A stretch of DNA of 64,000 nt from Argyresthia goedartella (Eukaryota; Arthropoda; Insecta; Lepidoptera; Argyresthiidae): NCBI GenBank assembly GCA_949825045.1, contig OX463813.1, forward strand, positions 1,364,001 to 1,428,000, written 5' to 3'. Of this stretch, positions 9,609-20,993 are shown in pieces. Positions within the stretch are counted from its first letter, which is position 1, and every line of letters starts with the position of its first letter. The position numbers and the translations under genes were made by a program. The notes beneath the pieces were generated by a model. That model did not search any database and had not been told where the DNA came from. It saw only the letters and a program-made list of their open reading frames with translations.

Positions 9609-10436
9609 ATGACAGGTGGAGGACTTGTTAACACTGTTATAAATAATCTACCTTTCGAGTTACATCTACCTGGCTATCAGTACTGTGGTCCAGGTACACG
9701 CTTAATAAAACGTTTAGCAAGAGGAGAAAGAGGTATCAACAAATTAGATAAAGCATGTATGCAACACGATATTGCATACACTTCTCATAATAGCGAATAT
9801 CGTAGAAATGCTGACATTCAATTAATCGACATGGCGAAAAAAAGAATGCATGCCAAAGATGCTAGTAAAGGTGAAAAAAAAGCTTCTTGGTTAGTTAATA
9901 AAGTGATGAAAACTAAAGTCAAAGTAGGAGGTGGTGTAAAAATTTTTAAAAAAGTTGTTAAGCGTTTGACAGCTAAACTAAAAAAATATAAACCTAAGAG
10001 TAACAAATCTGCAATTAAATACATGTATTTAGCAGCAAAAAAAAGTTTTCCAAAAAATTGTCAAGTAAAACTACCTAGAATTATACCAATAACAAAAACC
10101 GGTGGGATTTTACCTCTCATTCCAATATTTGCGGGCCTTTCAGCATTAGGGTCATTAGCTGGAGGTGCGGCTGGTATAGCAAAGACTGTACACGATTATC
10201 AAGCAACTAAAAAGAATTTACACGAATCTGAACGTCATAATAAAATGATGGAATCTATCGCTATTGGTAAAGGTCTTAACATAAAAACATATAAAAAAGG
10301 GGACGGATTGTTTGTTCGTCAGACAAAAAACCAAGGAAAAGGCTACCATCCAAACCACTATCTAATCTTGATATTATTAACTTCACTTTGGAAATTCCGT
10401 TTTTTCGGGGTGTGTTCATGGGGGTGGACTTCCTAA
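9609..10436 (+). CDS. Polinton virion protein with phospholipase A2 domain (left copy, altered C-terminus)
   Basis: ATG at 9609 gives MTGGGLVNTVINNLPFE. The secreted-PLA2 signature is complete: calcium loop YCGPGT (about residues 28-33) and catalytic His-Asp in CMQHDIAY (about residues 53-60), as in the VP1 domain of parvoviruses and the minor virion proteins of adintoviruses. A basic middle and a glycine/alanine-rich hydrophobic segment (IPIFAGLSALGSLAGGAAG) follow, fitting a membrane-breaching role during entry. The natural stop near 10332 is gone: the TAATG stop-start junction of the right copy reads CAAGG here, so the frame runs about 35 residues into protease sequence. The N-terminal 240 residues still look functional. 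Confidence 0.8.
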   Translation: MTGGGLVNTVINNLPFELHLPGYQYCGPGTRLIKRLARGERGINKLDKACMQHDIAYTSHNSEYRRNADIQLIDMAKKRMHAKDASKGEKKASWLVNKVMKTKVKVGGGVKIFKKVVKRLTAKLKKYKPKSNKSAIKYMYLAAKKSFPKNCQVKLPRIIPITKTGGILPLIPIFAGLSALGSLAGGAAGIAKTVHDYQATKKNLHESERHNKMMESIAIGKGLNIKTYKKGDGLFVRQTKNQGKGYHPNHYLILILLTSLWKFRFFGVCSWGWTS

Positions 10437-10701
10437 AAAACCATATAAATATGAATGTGCAGTTGTTAACTTAGATAGTTCGATTAGACCTGGAACTCAT
10501 TGGGTAGCTTATGCAAAAATAAATAAAAACTGTGAATATTTTGATAGTTTTGGTGATCTTAAACCACCACTCAAACTTTTAAATTATCTACAAAACATTA
10601 AAATTTGTTAAAACTTTAATCAGTATCAGACGTATGAAACTTCAAACTGTGGGCATTTATGTATTAAATTTTTACGTCAATTTTGGGGTAAATATTTATA
10701 A
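10332..10701 (+). pseudogene. Remnant of the adenovirus-type maturation protease
   Basis: Matches the intact protease at 61020-61394 but in two frames. The first part (EIPFFRGV) is read with the end of the PLA2 frame out of phase. The rest reads ECAVVNLDSS, then GTHWVAYAKI (catalytic His), EYFDSFGD (acidic partner), an in-frame TAA after QNIKIC, and SNCGHLCIKFL (catalytic Cys), ending at TAA 10699-10701. It has lost its start codon, shifted frame near 10430 and gained a stop, so it is dead. The family (C5, adenain-like) cleaves capsid precursors during virion maturation. Confidence 0.75.
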
Positions 10702-11130
10702 ATAACATGTATCTGAACTTTGGTGTTCAGTTTCATGATGTCCTTCACAGTGTCTATGACAGCGAATGATTCTTTTTTATCAACATACTATTCACCACCT
10801 TTACAACTCGATAGTGATTACGAATTAGGTCTTTTGTATTTTTCAACATTCAATTCTATTCCAAATATAGATGAGAAAAACAATATATTCTACTACGGCG
10901 AAGACGAAAGCATTAAAATACCTGAAGGTTCTTATGAACTTGAAGACATAAACGATTTTCTAAAACAAAATGTGAAAGATTGTGATTAAAAAATAACATG
11001 CAACAATAATACCTTGACGACAAAGTTGTTTTGTTCAAAGGATGTTAATTTTGAAAAAGAAAATTCAATTGGATCCATTTCAGGTTATGGCAGTACGAAT
11101 CGAATGTGATATCGTGAGCGGGTCTTTTGT

Positions 11131-14100
11131 TGTGACGAAACAAACATTTAGTTTATTTCTCAGTAGGTAGAAATATATTTTTTTTTAAAAATTTCCAAAA
11201 TGTGGATAAACTTTAAGAGCTATGAAATAAGTTGTGAATCATAAATTTAAAATGAATATGGTTTAACTTTACCGTTGCTTTCAGTGGATGTCGAATTATG
11301 ACCATTTTACACATTTGTGATGTTGTTTTGAAGTGTCGCATTTTGACATGGCTCATTCAATCGAAACTCATACGTAAGGGTGTTTAGTTACGATATAGTT
11401 TGGTGGGTCAAACAGATGCGTAGTTAGTTCAATGATGGAGGCACAGATGGCGGTCGATCGCCTTTAGATTCCAGATGGTTTGACTCAAAGTAGAACTTTA
11501 TTCACTATAATTGCAATAAAATTTTATATAGAAAACAAATGGGTATTATTTTATTTAGATTATTTTATGATGTTATAAAGTCTATTTCTGGTTGAACTGT
11601 GTGATCTAAAATATAAAGTGTGTATACGGTGTGGACCAATGACCAATCAGAGCACTGAGTTTCGAAAGGAAATGAAACGAACCAATGAGAATGACTCGCG
11701 GAGTTTTACATGGTGTTTTGGTTTACACGCCTGGGGAGGACGTTTTGGTGGGAATAGAGGATATAAAAGGGATGGGTCGAGATGGGAGGGGGCTTTTTAT
11801 TGCTGTTCGTCGAGTGAAGTGTGAGTTAAGACTTAGAGGGGAGCCATTCAGTCTCCGCGTCAAACTACTGTGAAACACGTCTTTCTGGAATTATATACAG
11901 TTCGATTCGCCGTTTTACGCGTCTTGAACTGAGATAGTTGTGATTGCGTGTTGCAGTGGATTTTCGTGAGTGTCCGAAGCGCCGAGATATACCCCGGTTC
12001 CTATTCTTTAAATAAACCTACCCCAAATTCCAAAACTATCCTTGGGTCGTTAGATAAGAACTTTTAGGTAATTTATCTGAGTCTGAGTCTGGGCTTGGAG
12101 CGACCCTAATTTCCTTTTTCCTTCACCATAGGGTTCCTGGATTGGCTCTTAGGATATTCGCGGGCTAATCCTCTCCTCATTCCTTTCGTGTAGCGAGTTT
12201 TGAAATTCCCACACACAGTCATTAAACATACAAACACATTCAAATCAAACTCAACCATTTTCGAGTGGTGTCGATGATGGACGTGGTATAACACTAGGAT
12301 TTTAGACTAGGCTAGACAGGAGTTTAGTTCCGGCTAAACATAGGTTGTCGAGGTTATGTAGTTAGGGAGACAAACACGATTAATTAGGTTTATGTAACAA
12401 ACAAGTATCTGAAATTCGTATGACTACAAATAATTACGTTATTTCCTTCTCACTCTTGAAATACCTAAATACTTATAAAACTATCTAACAAACTAAATTT
12501 TTTTTTGATTGTGGCTGTTTTGATCTTTCTTTTCTTGACCGTATATAATGTTGGTTGGCCTACCTAACTTTACATTAAATGACAAACATATTCTAATTCC
12601 ATATAGCATGTAGATTGACGTGGTTACTTGGTCATTCACAAAACACACACATACAAATTTACTTAACAAGAAGCTGACATTACAATAAGAACACTCTACT
12701 AGATTCTACACGGCCTAAGGTTTACTAGCAGTCATTCTCCCCTTCTGAAACGCCTTCGATTCAGAAGGTCGATCATTCTTACTGCATTGGAATTCGAACG
12801 AACTTGTGCTTTCCATTTTCCAAAGGCTGTCACTGCTTTGAGTACTATCTGGTTCATACCTTTGTCGTAAGCACGTAGTGCCTAGGCTTCTTCTTACTCA
12901 TGGACTGGAGAACTACTCGCATACCCCGATTAAAAGATGGATTTGTACAATTCGGATTGATTTGACATTGTAGTACGGACCCTGGTCGCATCATTCAGGG
13001 ACGCTCATCGCCCCTGTTTAGAGTGCAGTTTATTTCGCTGTAGAATGCCTGTGGATGGCCTGAAATCCGATAGAATCAAACCTACACACACGCTACATTA
13101 TCAATCTAGTGACCTAAGTAGTTACGCTAAATTTACATGTCTTGAAACTAATTTATATATAAAATATCTGGATGAACATCAACATGGTTACGGAATAAAA
13201 CTTAAGAGACGGGTAGGTGCAAATAAAAATATCCCGTAACCGATTAACAAACATGTTGGACCGATGGATGAGAGATATCACAATATCAAATCATTTTATT
13301 GGCAGGGAAACTAACTCGAGAGGGATTTGAGTAGATTCAGGCGGTCTCTAGGTGCTGGTGTATTCAGTTGGCTAATTCCAGGTCTTCAGCAGTCTTAAAA
13401 TAATGCAGTCACGTAGATTTTGTATGGGAATGTGTGGGAGGAGGATGGCCCCAAAACAGGTGAAAGATAATGCCAAAAGCGTACTAATGAACACATAGGT
13501 AATCCTATGTTTAATTGTAAATTGTGTTTACAATTTTGAGTGGTTGTAAGCATTATTTTATAAAATTTAAGCTTATTTTGCTTAGCTAAATCTAACTTCG
13601 TCTGTCTTGGGTCCGTAGAACTCGGTTGACCTCCACTGGATCGCTCGGGGTTAAGGGGCCCGATCTTAGGGCCCGGGTCCCTTCTGGACGCGAGCTCTAG
13701 CACAAACCCTCCTTTATAAACTCATGTAATCGAAATGTCTTTTAAATGGTTATTTACTTGGAACTTATTCTAATAAGCTCGGAATCGATGCTTATCAATA
13801 TTTTATGTCACTTATATTCATCACTGACTGAGGAACCTCATGACGATACTGTTAACCAAAACCACTCTAAAAAGAACTTTAGGTTATTACTATAACAACG
13901 TCTGCTGTCCTACCCATAGACGATGATTTTGGCCAAATCATCTAAATAAGATAATCGCAATCGTTGGTATTAGAATCTTTCCAATTGGAGAAATATTCCA
14001 ATAAAATGCGTAAGGGTTAAATTCCGTCTGACATTAAATTAATGGTTAGCTGGTTATATCTTTAAATTTACCTTTCATTGAATCGCTCGGTTAACTCGTG

Positions 14101-14146
14101 GGGTTTATTATCATTATTTCAACAAATGGAAGGGGGGGTTGTTACA
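11131..14146 (+). mobile_element. TG...CA insertion with 4-bp target duplication (probable long solo LTR or LTR-derived element)
   Basis: The inserted 3016 bp begins TGTGACG and ends GTTGTTACA. It is flanked by TTGT (11127-11130 and 14147-14150) inside the minor capsid gene, so both ends are fixed by the host gene. No long reading frame occurs. At 11762-11768 there is TATAAAA, and at 11841-12350 a block shared with 25067-25575 that contains an initiator-like CATTCAGTCTC and AATAAA-like sequence, as in the U3-R-U5 region of an LTR. I do not see a second copy of its own start, so it is more likely a solo LTR or a non-autonomous derivative than a full element. Confidence 0.6.
11841..12350 (+). 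repeat. Shared LTR-like core, copy 1
   Basis: About 510 bp that recurs at 25067-25575 in the same orientation with only scattered substitutions, through GCGCCGAGATATACC and TCCTTGGGTCGTTAGATAAG to GAGTTTAGTTCCGGCTAAAC. Flanks on both sides differ, so only this promoter/leader core is conserved between the two elements. Confidence 0.8.
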
Positions 14147-14357
14147 TTGTGAACGGAGAACCAAGTCATATTATATATGAATTTGCACCTAACGTCCCGC
14201 CAGGATATAGAATTATAGAAACGCCAAAAAATATTATCTACTTTCCTATAAATCATACCAGTGTTAACAATATTAATATTTGAATATTGGATGCTGAAAA
14301 TAATCTTATAAATTTTCGACAAGAAGGGATCCAACTCTATTTGCATCTAAAGAAAAG

Positions 14358-14450
14358 ATGATCGATTTTAATAAAAAGGCTCTACAACCATCAATTAAAT
14401 CTAGTACCAGTCGAGAAATAACAAAAAAACATCTCGTCCACGAAAACTGA
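14358..14450 (+). pseudogene. Tiny basic Polinton protein, truncated copy
   Basis: ATG 14358 gives MIDFNKKALQPSIKSS and stops at 14448-14450 after 30 residues. The intact 47-residue homologue at 60180-60323 goes on to a lysine-rich C-terminus ending KKFLKLIGLLK. Matching codons (KKKNFLNY) remain downstream in another frame, so a small deletion or insertion cut this copy short. Conservation of position and of both ends in two diverged elements argues that it is a real gene. Confidence 0.5.
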
Positions 14451-14492
14451 CGAAGGAAAAAAAAAATTTCTTAAATTATTAAAAATCATAAA

Positions 14493-15700
14493 ATGAGTAT
14501 TTTAAACATCTCCGAACCTCTAACATACGATAATAGTATTGAAAATTACCATTTTCATTCATACAAACCATACATCACCAGCTACAACAATAATGTTGAA
14601 ATCCGTATACCAGTAAATCAACAAGATCTTTACCTTTTACCATCTGAAAGTTCACTATACATCGAAGGGTCACTTAAGATTACTAACAGTGTTACCAAAG
14701 AAATAATGCCAACTATGGATTTTACAAATAATGCAATTCTGTTCCTTTTTCAAGATATTCGTTATGAGTTAAACGGAGTTGAGATAGACAGGGTAAAAAA
14801 TGTTGGTGTTACAACAACTATGAAGTCTTTTTTGTCAATGAGTGAGCTAGAAAACAATGCTAGCAAAAGTTGGGGATGGGGTGTTGATGGTAATAAGGTA
14901 AAAGGAGGAAATTTTGCAGTGAACATACCACTCAACAAGATTTTAGGGTTTGCTGAAGACTATAAGAAAATAATGATCAATTGTAAACATGAACTAGTTC
15001 TTTTAAGGAGTAATACCAATTTGAACTCCATACTGCTAACTACAAATGAAGTAATAGAAAAATTTGATATTACTAAAATACTATGGCGAATCCCACATAT
15101 CAAAGTATCAGACAGAGAAAGAATCAACTTATTAAAATATTTGGAAAAAGATCGTTCCATCAACATTGCATTTAGAAATTGGGATCTGTATGAATACCCA
15201 CTTTTACCACATACTACTAAACATACATGGGCAATAAATACTTCTTCACAATTAGAGAAGCCTCGCTATGTAATAGTAGGATTACAAACCAATCGTAAAA
15301 TAATGGATCAGTTGATTCTTCTCGATTTGATCATTGTAATCTTCGTGATGTTAAAGTATTACTCAACTCTGTTTATTATCCTTATGAGAGTTTAAACACG
15401 GATTTCAATCATGATAAATTCTCTTTAATATATGAAGCATACATAAACTTCCAACAGTCATATTACGGTCGTCGTAGTGAACCGTTACTTAATCCAGCTG
15501 AGTTCAAAACTAAAGCACCTTTATTTGTAATTGATTGTTGCCGTCAAAATGAAACCCTCAAAACTGGACCAGTAGATGTGCGTGTTGAAATCGAATGCTC
15601 AAGTGAAATACCTGACAAAACTAGTGCCTTTTAGTTAATAATAAACGATTGTTTAGTAGAGTATAAACCTTTGACGAGCATTGTAAAGAAAATATCATGA
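14493..15700 (+). pseudogene. Major capsid (hexon-like) gene, left copy, frameshifted
   Basis: ATG 14493 opens 300 residues collinear with the intact 405-residue protein at 58966-60183 (YDNSIENYHFHSYKPYITSY, IPVNQQDLYLLPSESSLYIEG, LLRSNTNLNSILL). The frame breaks near 15300, in a short A-run before ATGGATCAG, and continues in another frame (YYGRRSEPLLNP) with an extra stop near 15633 before ending at 15698-15700. That TGA overlaps the next ATG as ATGA. The family is the F54H12.2-like protein of Mavericks, taken as the double-jelly-roll major capsid protein. This copy cannot make it. Confidence 0.7.
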
Positions 15701-16269
15701 TGAAACAACACTTAGTGGTGGATTTGCAAGGTTTCAAAGACTATAAAAATAATTTTATCGTTAAAGAATTCGCTTTAGCTACCAACAAGTATACACAAAT
15801 GTTTCTAGTTAAACCACCATTTGCTTATTCATCTTTAACACCTTTGGAAAAAAAACATGTAAATTGGATTGAGAAAAATCGAGTTATTTACTCGAAAGTA
15901 GGATTTATTGACATGTATGAGTTCAAAAAAGTTATAAAACCATATCTGCAAAACCATGAAATATTTGTGAAGGGTCAAGAAAAAATTCAGTGGGTAAAGG
16001 ACCTTTGTATCGACTGTAATGTAACTAATATTGAGGAAATGGGTTATCCTAATTTAAAAACTCTAGGTGAAATAACAAAGAAGAACAATAATAATAATAA
16101 TAATATTAAGTCTGATGTTACTGTCAGTGATGATGTTTGGTGGGATCATCCTATTGCAAAATTTAATGATTTGATGTGTATAAATCATACTAAAATATGT
16201 GCACTGAAACATGTCATACTTATAAGAAATTGGATTGGTAATGATCAATATAATAAAGGAGTATTTTGA
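15697..16269 (+). CDS. Polinton D-x-Q-G-F protein, possible nuclease-fold (left copy)
   Basis: 190 residues from ATG 15697, which overlaps the capsid stop as ATGA, exactly as in the right copy. Shared features with the 162-residue protein at 58481-58969 are VVDLQGFKD near the start, VKEFALATNKYTQMFLVKPP, KGQEKIQWVKDLC and a closing CALKHVILIRNW. A run of seven Asn codons (about 16085-16106) is an expansion private to this copy. The early Asp in a D-x-Q-G pattern and the late His/Cys cluster recall DEDD-type exonuclease folds, but D-x-E is expected there, so activity is uncertain. It is the last gene of the left element. Confidence 0.6.
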   Translation: MMKQHLVVDLQGFKDYKNNFIVKEFALATNKYTQMFLVKPPFAYSSLTPLEKKHVNWIEKNRVIYSKVGFIDMYEFKKVIKPYLQNHEIFVKGQEKIQWVKDLCIDCNVTNIEEMGYPNLKTLGEITKKNNNNNNNIKSDVTVSDDVWWDHPIAKFNDLMCINHTKICALKHVILIRNWIGNDQYNKGVF

Positions 16270-16380
16270 ACAAACTATCTTTTTTCATTTACCTATCTAA
16301 CCTGAAAATTAGGCATAGAAAATAAACAAGTATTTCCATTAAACTTGTTATGAGGATGTAAAAATAAATTAATCAATTAT
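16270..16380. other. Right end of the left Polinton copy, no gene
   Basis: AT-rich sequence between the last Polinton gene and a LINE fragment. A terminal inverted repeat could lie here, but I cannot match it to any other end in the window. Confidence 0.3.
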
Positions 16381-18000
16381 TTAAACCAAATAATTTAATG
16401 AAGATGAAAAAATCAAAATATCAGCCTTTTCCACCTCGGTGGCTTCCATTACGGGTACCCAGTTTGTATTTCGCAGTTCAGAAGCCACTCCAGGGAAATC
16501 AACTTTTTTCACGATTCTGTCGGGTTTCTTCTGGCTAGAATTAGGCACCGATAGCGCCAACACCACTATATTATGGTCGGTTATATCTGTTTTTTCTACC
16601 AGGCCAAGGACTTGTTTGGTCTTGGCTTGGACCAAAATGTGGTCAAGACAGCTGTTTAATCTGGTGGGGTTTGTTATGGCAGGGATGAGCCCTGATTCCA
16701 CCATTGTACAGAGATACTCCGTGCTTTCGATATCTTGCTCGTCAAGGGTTATGCCACCCACAACAAGGACCGTTTGTTCATTGTTAAGGCCGTTCAGAAG
16801 CTCGTTTAGTGAGGCTGTAAAGGTTTCAAAATTTGTGGAAGAGGGGGATCTGTATATAGTAGTAGAATTTGGAAGTTCTATGGACTAACCTAATCTTCAG
16901 CTATGGTGGGCTCTTGAACACTTGCATTCCAAGAGTCCTTTATGTAAGCAGACACTCCCCCACTGGGATTGTGGTTAGGTTCAGTAAAGTATGAGTTGTA
17001 TCCATGTATTTGTCCTACATCTGCTCCGGTGGCTAGCCAACACTCAGTAAGCACGATAACGTCCAAGCTGGTATCTAAACGTTTAAGGGCCGCTTAAAAT
17101 TCATTGAAGTTGTGGTTAATGCTGCGATTGTTGTAGGTAAGAATTTTAAAGTTAAACGTATCTAAAATCTCGCTATATTTCTCTATTTTGTCGTGCAATT
17201 GACACTCTATTGTAAACGGTTTATCTATTTGATTTACAGGTTCCATAAAGTCAAGGGGGGTGTTTATTAGAAGTGGCGAGTAAAAGTGTCAGTTGCTTTA
17301 GGGTTAGACTTAATGAAGTAGCGAGATAGCGATTGTTTTTTTCTGGGAGGTTGAACAGTTGAAGGTTTCTTGTTACATATGATACGGGGTACACAAGTTA
17401 GTCTAATTATTTTTATGTCCTGAGTTCGAGAAGTCCATAAATTGGCCAATTTTCTAGTTAATATCTTGTTCCGTACGAATAGGAATAGCTGTTTTTCGTT
17501 CTGCTTTGCGGATGAATATGCAACCATCCCGAACCCAGCAGAAACGGTATTTATGCTGCGATGCTCGTTGTCTTGCATTCCGAAATAGCAATTTATTACC
17601 TTTGGTAAGCCGCTCATTCCTGTAGACCTCCGAAGAAATCCCGGGCACGATGTCCTGCGAGGTCAGGTTTTTTATTTCTTTTGCAGCTTATAAGCTGCAA
17701 AAGAAATAAAGATGGTATACCATCTCATCGCGTTTGGCTCGGCGGACTAGTTTGACTACAATCGGCCTAGGCAAGTTTTTGGGGTTGGTAGGGGATGGAG
17801 CCAGGGGCGATTGCCGGGGTCCAGCTCGATGAATTCCATCAGTGTCTGACTCGGTAAGCTCAACTCCGATCTTGGTAGTAGCTATCAGGACCAGTTGAGG
17901 AATATTTTCGTTCTAAATCTCAGGAACTCCTGCAATTTCTAGCTCATTTCTGAGTCCTTGTTGCAAGCAGCAACCGAGTGTTTGATCTCCGAGACCTATC
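16381..18000 (-). mobile_element. LINE fragment: ORF1 C-terminal part and ORF2 endonuclease
   Basis: Read on the - strand from 18000, pieces of an ORF1 appear (PRPIVVKLVRRAKRDEM near 17730-17790; VPGISSEVYRNERLTKGNK near 17590-17648). Next comes the apurinic-type endonuclease of ORF2 (ILTYNNRSINHN near 17150; VIVLTECWLATGAD near 17040; a -TDHN- motif near 16580 in EKTDITDHNIVVLAL). The frame is broken at several places, including a perfect 40-bp palindrome at 17671-17710. The reverse transcriptase part is missing: the copy ends at 16381 just after the endonuclease. It lies tail-on to the left Polinton. Confidence 0.7.
17671..17710. repeat. Perfect 40-bp palindrome inside LINE ORF1
   Basis: Arms TTTATTTCTTTTGCAGCTTA and its exact reverse complement meet with no spacer. 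It breaks the ORF1 reading frame between KRDEM and NLTSQDIVPG. Confidence 0.95.
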
Positions 18001-20709
18001 TGAAGAAAGAAAATCAAACTAATCACGCAGGAAGCTGGGGTAGCGAGGGTTGTGCAAAATATTGAAGAGTAGAATGAGAACATGGATATCCCGGTGAAGA
18101 CGAATTGGAAGCCACGTCAGTTCCCTACAATACTGGGAGACATGGTCATACTTACGCAGCCTGAAGACAAACCGAATCCCGAGATTTTGAAGTCGCTCGA
18201 ATTTGTTTATTTTCTCTGTGTTCGCGCTGATCCAGCTGACATCTGCGTAATCAATGAGAGGAAGGAGAAGAGACTGGGCAAGAGTAATTTTAGTATGACG
18301 AGGCAGGAAGTTTTGAAGGCGCCTGAGGGAGTGAAATATGGCAAAAACTCGTCTACTAACTTCGCAGACGTGAGCAGACCATGAAAGCTGATTGTCCAAG
18401 ATAACTCCTAGATTTTTTGCCTTAGTACTGTACGGAATTATGGTTCCATCATAAGTTACAGGAACAAGAGGCAGATGCTCTTACATACTATGGGAGTGTC
18501 TGGAGCCGATAATCATGGCTTGCGACTTACTGGGATTGACAAGTAGTCCATGAGACAGAGCCCAGCCCCTGATGTTCTCGAGATCGGTATTTAATGCACC
18601 CACAGAAGAAATCATATCACTTGGAGAGAAATGGCGCTAGATTTGCAGATCATCGGCATAAAGATGGTAAGAAGAAGGAATGGCATCCGAAATGGAATTG
18701 ATGAAGATGGAGAAAAGAAGAGGGGAAAGAATAACACCCTGAGGAACTCCAGAAGAAAGGTCGCACCACTCCGTGGAAGTCTCCTCGGACCTAATAGGCT
18801 GCTGACGACCTCTCAGGTAGGAGCCGAACCAGCTGGCAGCGGCCGAGGAGACATTCAGGGTCTTCAGTATCTCAACGAGGATGTCAAAATCAACACAGTT
18901 ACACTGCTAAAGTCTAGTAACGCTAACACAGTGATCTGCTTGATATCCATTGCCGATTGAATGTCATCGGTCACTTTAAGTAAGGCCGAGACGGTACTAT
19001 GACTCGGCCTGAATCCGGACTGGAATTGATTCAACAGCCTGTTAGAGGAAAGATAGGAAGAGAGTTGAGTGTGGACAATCGATTCAAGGACTTTGGAAAG
19101 GAAAGGCAGGATAGATATTGGACGATAATCTTTAAATGAGGAGGGGATTTAAGGTTTTGGGAAGAGGGATAACTAACGCCTTTTTCCACACATTAGGAAA
19201 AGAACACTGACATAGGGAGAATTTATCAATGTGTGTAATGGCAGGTAGGAGGAAATCAAGGATGCTGTTTATCATTCTCGAGCCGATACTGTCGTCACCC
19301 ACAGCTTTTGAGGAGATGGCAAGCACTGCCTTCTTAACCGTGTCAATTTCGACAAGACTGAAGTCGAATGGAGTGGTGGTGGGAGATGGCTTGGAGCGCA
19401 GAGAATGCAGGGTGGCATCTTTAACGGAGGGATTCATTACAACAAGAGGGTCGGAGAAGAAACTATTAAGACCATTGAGATCGACATCACCAACCAATTT
19501 ATTCTGGGACTTGCCAACACCAAGGGTTCTAAGGAGCTTCCACACTTGAGCCGGGGTATAATTTTCGATGCACTCATAGATATGGCGGCGCTTGGCAGCG
19601 CGACACATATGGTTGCACCGATTGCGGAGACATTTGAAGGCAGCAAAGTTTACATCAGTGGGGTCCTTTTTGTAGAGGCTTTTGGCTCTGTTCTTCTTTG
19701 CCATCAATCGCTTAATGGGATCAGAGAGCCAGGGCGCAGGGAGATGTTTTACTCGAACTTTTTTTACTGGTGCGTGCTTGTCGTAGAGTCCCAGAATAAT
19801 TGTGTTGAAGTGGTGAATCTTGTCGTCAACGGTCTCACTAGTGATGACAGGCAACCAATCAATCGAGGCGGCATCAGACTTTAGCAAAAATTAATTTACC
19901 TCTGCTTTTAGGAGGCCTAACCTTGTACGATAGATACATTAGATCATGGAAAGAGAAAGGAGAGTTAAATTGACCATGGACAGCAACTTTGTCTACATTA
20001 GAGGTTATCATGATATCGAGAAGAGATGGAGTGCAATGGGGCTGAAAATGAGTAGCGTTGAGAGGAATAATTTGTAAATTGAAAGAATTGATAATGGCCT
20101 GGAGTTGGGCAGAGCGAGAGTCATTCTTAATAAGACAAGTATTTAAATCGCCGAGGATATATCATAAAAAGGAGTCAGCTCATTAAGCAGAGACTCGAAT
20201 GTATCGAAGTAATCAATGTGAAGAGAGGGACTGTAGAGAACACCGAGCAGAACTTTATTATGGTGAAGACACATTTCAAGGAAAAGATGTTCTGCCGACT
20301 CGGAGTACACATTTGGGGAAGTACTTACAACTCTACAAGGGATGTCGGAGCGGAGGTAAATAGCTACACCACCACCTGCCTTCCCAACTCTGTCATTCCG
20401 ATAGAGCCGGAAATCAGGCAATGAGTACATGGGGGATGGTAGGGACGGTTTGAGAAACGATTCTGATATAAGAATTCCATCCACATGTTTGCCACTAAAT
20501 GCCTCAAGTAGGTCCAGGTAACTGGGTTGGATGCTCTGGGCATTTATATGAACGAGTTTAAGATTATTTTCCAGGCTACCAAAGATAGTCGAGAGTTTGG
20601 CCGATAACGATTCCTCCACAATGGAGGTGTCGTTCGCCATATTTGTGTAATCATCGCTTGACGAACATGATAAAATACAGTTGTCAAAAATATTACGTAT
20701 GCTATCCAT
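18001..20709 (-). mobile_element. Jockey-like LINE ORF2 copy, decayed
   Basis: On the - strand, ATG 20709 begins an endonuclease: KLVHINAQSIQ, VDGILISESFLK (catalytic Glu), GGGVAIYLRSD, LLGVLYSPS. The frame breaks at about 20143. At 19887-19132 comes the linker and start of reverse transcriptase (PAPWLSDPIKRLM, VWKLLRTLGVGKSQ, WKKALVIPLPK). The catalytic core (18960-18420) survives only in scattered frames. The C-terminal part at 18399-18019 reads MDNQLSWSAHVCEV through SLLLPLIDYADVSW to the end. At least four frame breaks make it inactive. A second fragment of the same family is at 31265-31640. Confidence 0.75.
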
Positions 20710-20993
20710 ATATAATAGTTTAAAATATAATATTAATACTTATAAATAAAAACATATATGCTTGTTTTTACTTAATTATAAATATATAAAATATATACTA
20801 TCTTAATCACACCAAGTTACTTGCCTGAACCAGACCTACACTGGGTCTGCTTGGAGAGGAATAAACTAGGTACATAGATGGAGAATTAACAGTAACACAA
20901 TTTTCGAGACAAACACGTAATGCTGGGTCATAATCTTAAGTCATAATCATCATTATCAAACACAAAACAAGAAAACAAAATATATTCATTCAT
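20710..20993. other. AT-rich spacer, no gene seen
   Basis: Lies between the 5' end of the LINE copy at 18001-20709 and the BEL/Pao relic. No frame, repeat or structured element recognised. Confidence 0.35.

Larger units (their letters stand above)
10735..14360 (+). pseudogene. Minor capsid (penton-like) gene, broken and interrupted by a 3-kb insertion
   Basis: The N-terminal part starts at ATG 10735 (SPPLQLDSDYELGLLYFST) and matches the 227-residue protein at 60307-60990. A stop follows at 10989. After it come frame changes, a deletion of about 20 residues near 11080, the insertion 11131-14146, and the C-terminal part (HIIYEFAPNVPPGYRIIE, about 14160-14220) with another stop at 14281-14283. 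In intact Polintons this gene encodes the single-jelly-roll protein thought to sit at the capsid vertices. The insertion site is flanked by TTGT on both sides; one TTGT restores the length seen in the intact copy. Confidence 0.75.

Noticed and set aside
9367..10024. - strand frames over the integrase and PLA2 genes
   Set aside because: AT-rich antisense shadows of frames with clear catalytic motifs.
1..18000. The idea that 1-503 and 16381-18000 are two ends of one LINE split by the left Polinton
   Set aside because: Both are on the - strand and both are ORF1-type, but a Polinton insertion would require matching broken sequence at the two edges, and I cannot match the coiled-coil end at base 1 with 16381-18000. 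The left fragment also continues beyond the window in the wrong direction for this model.
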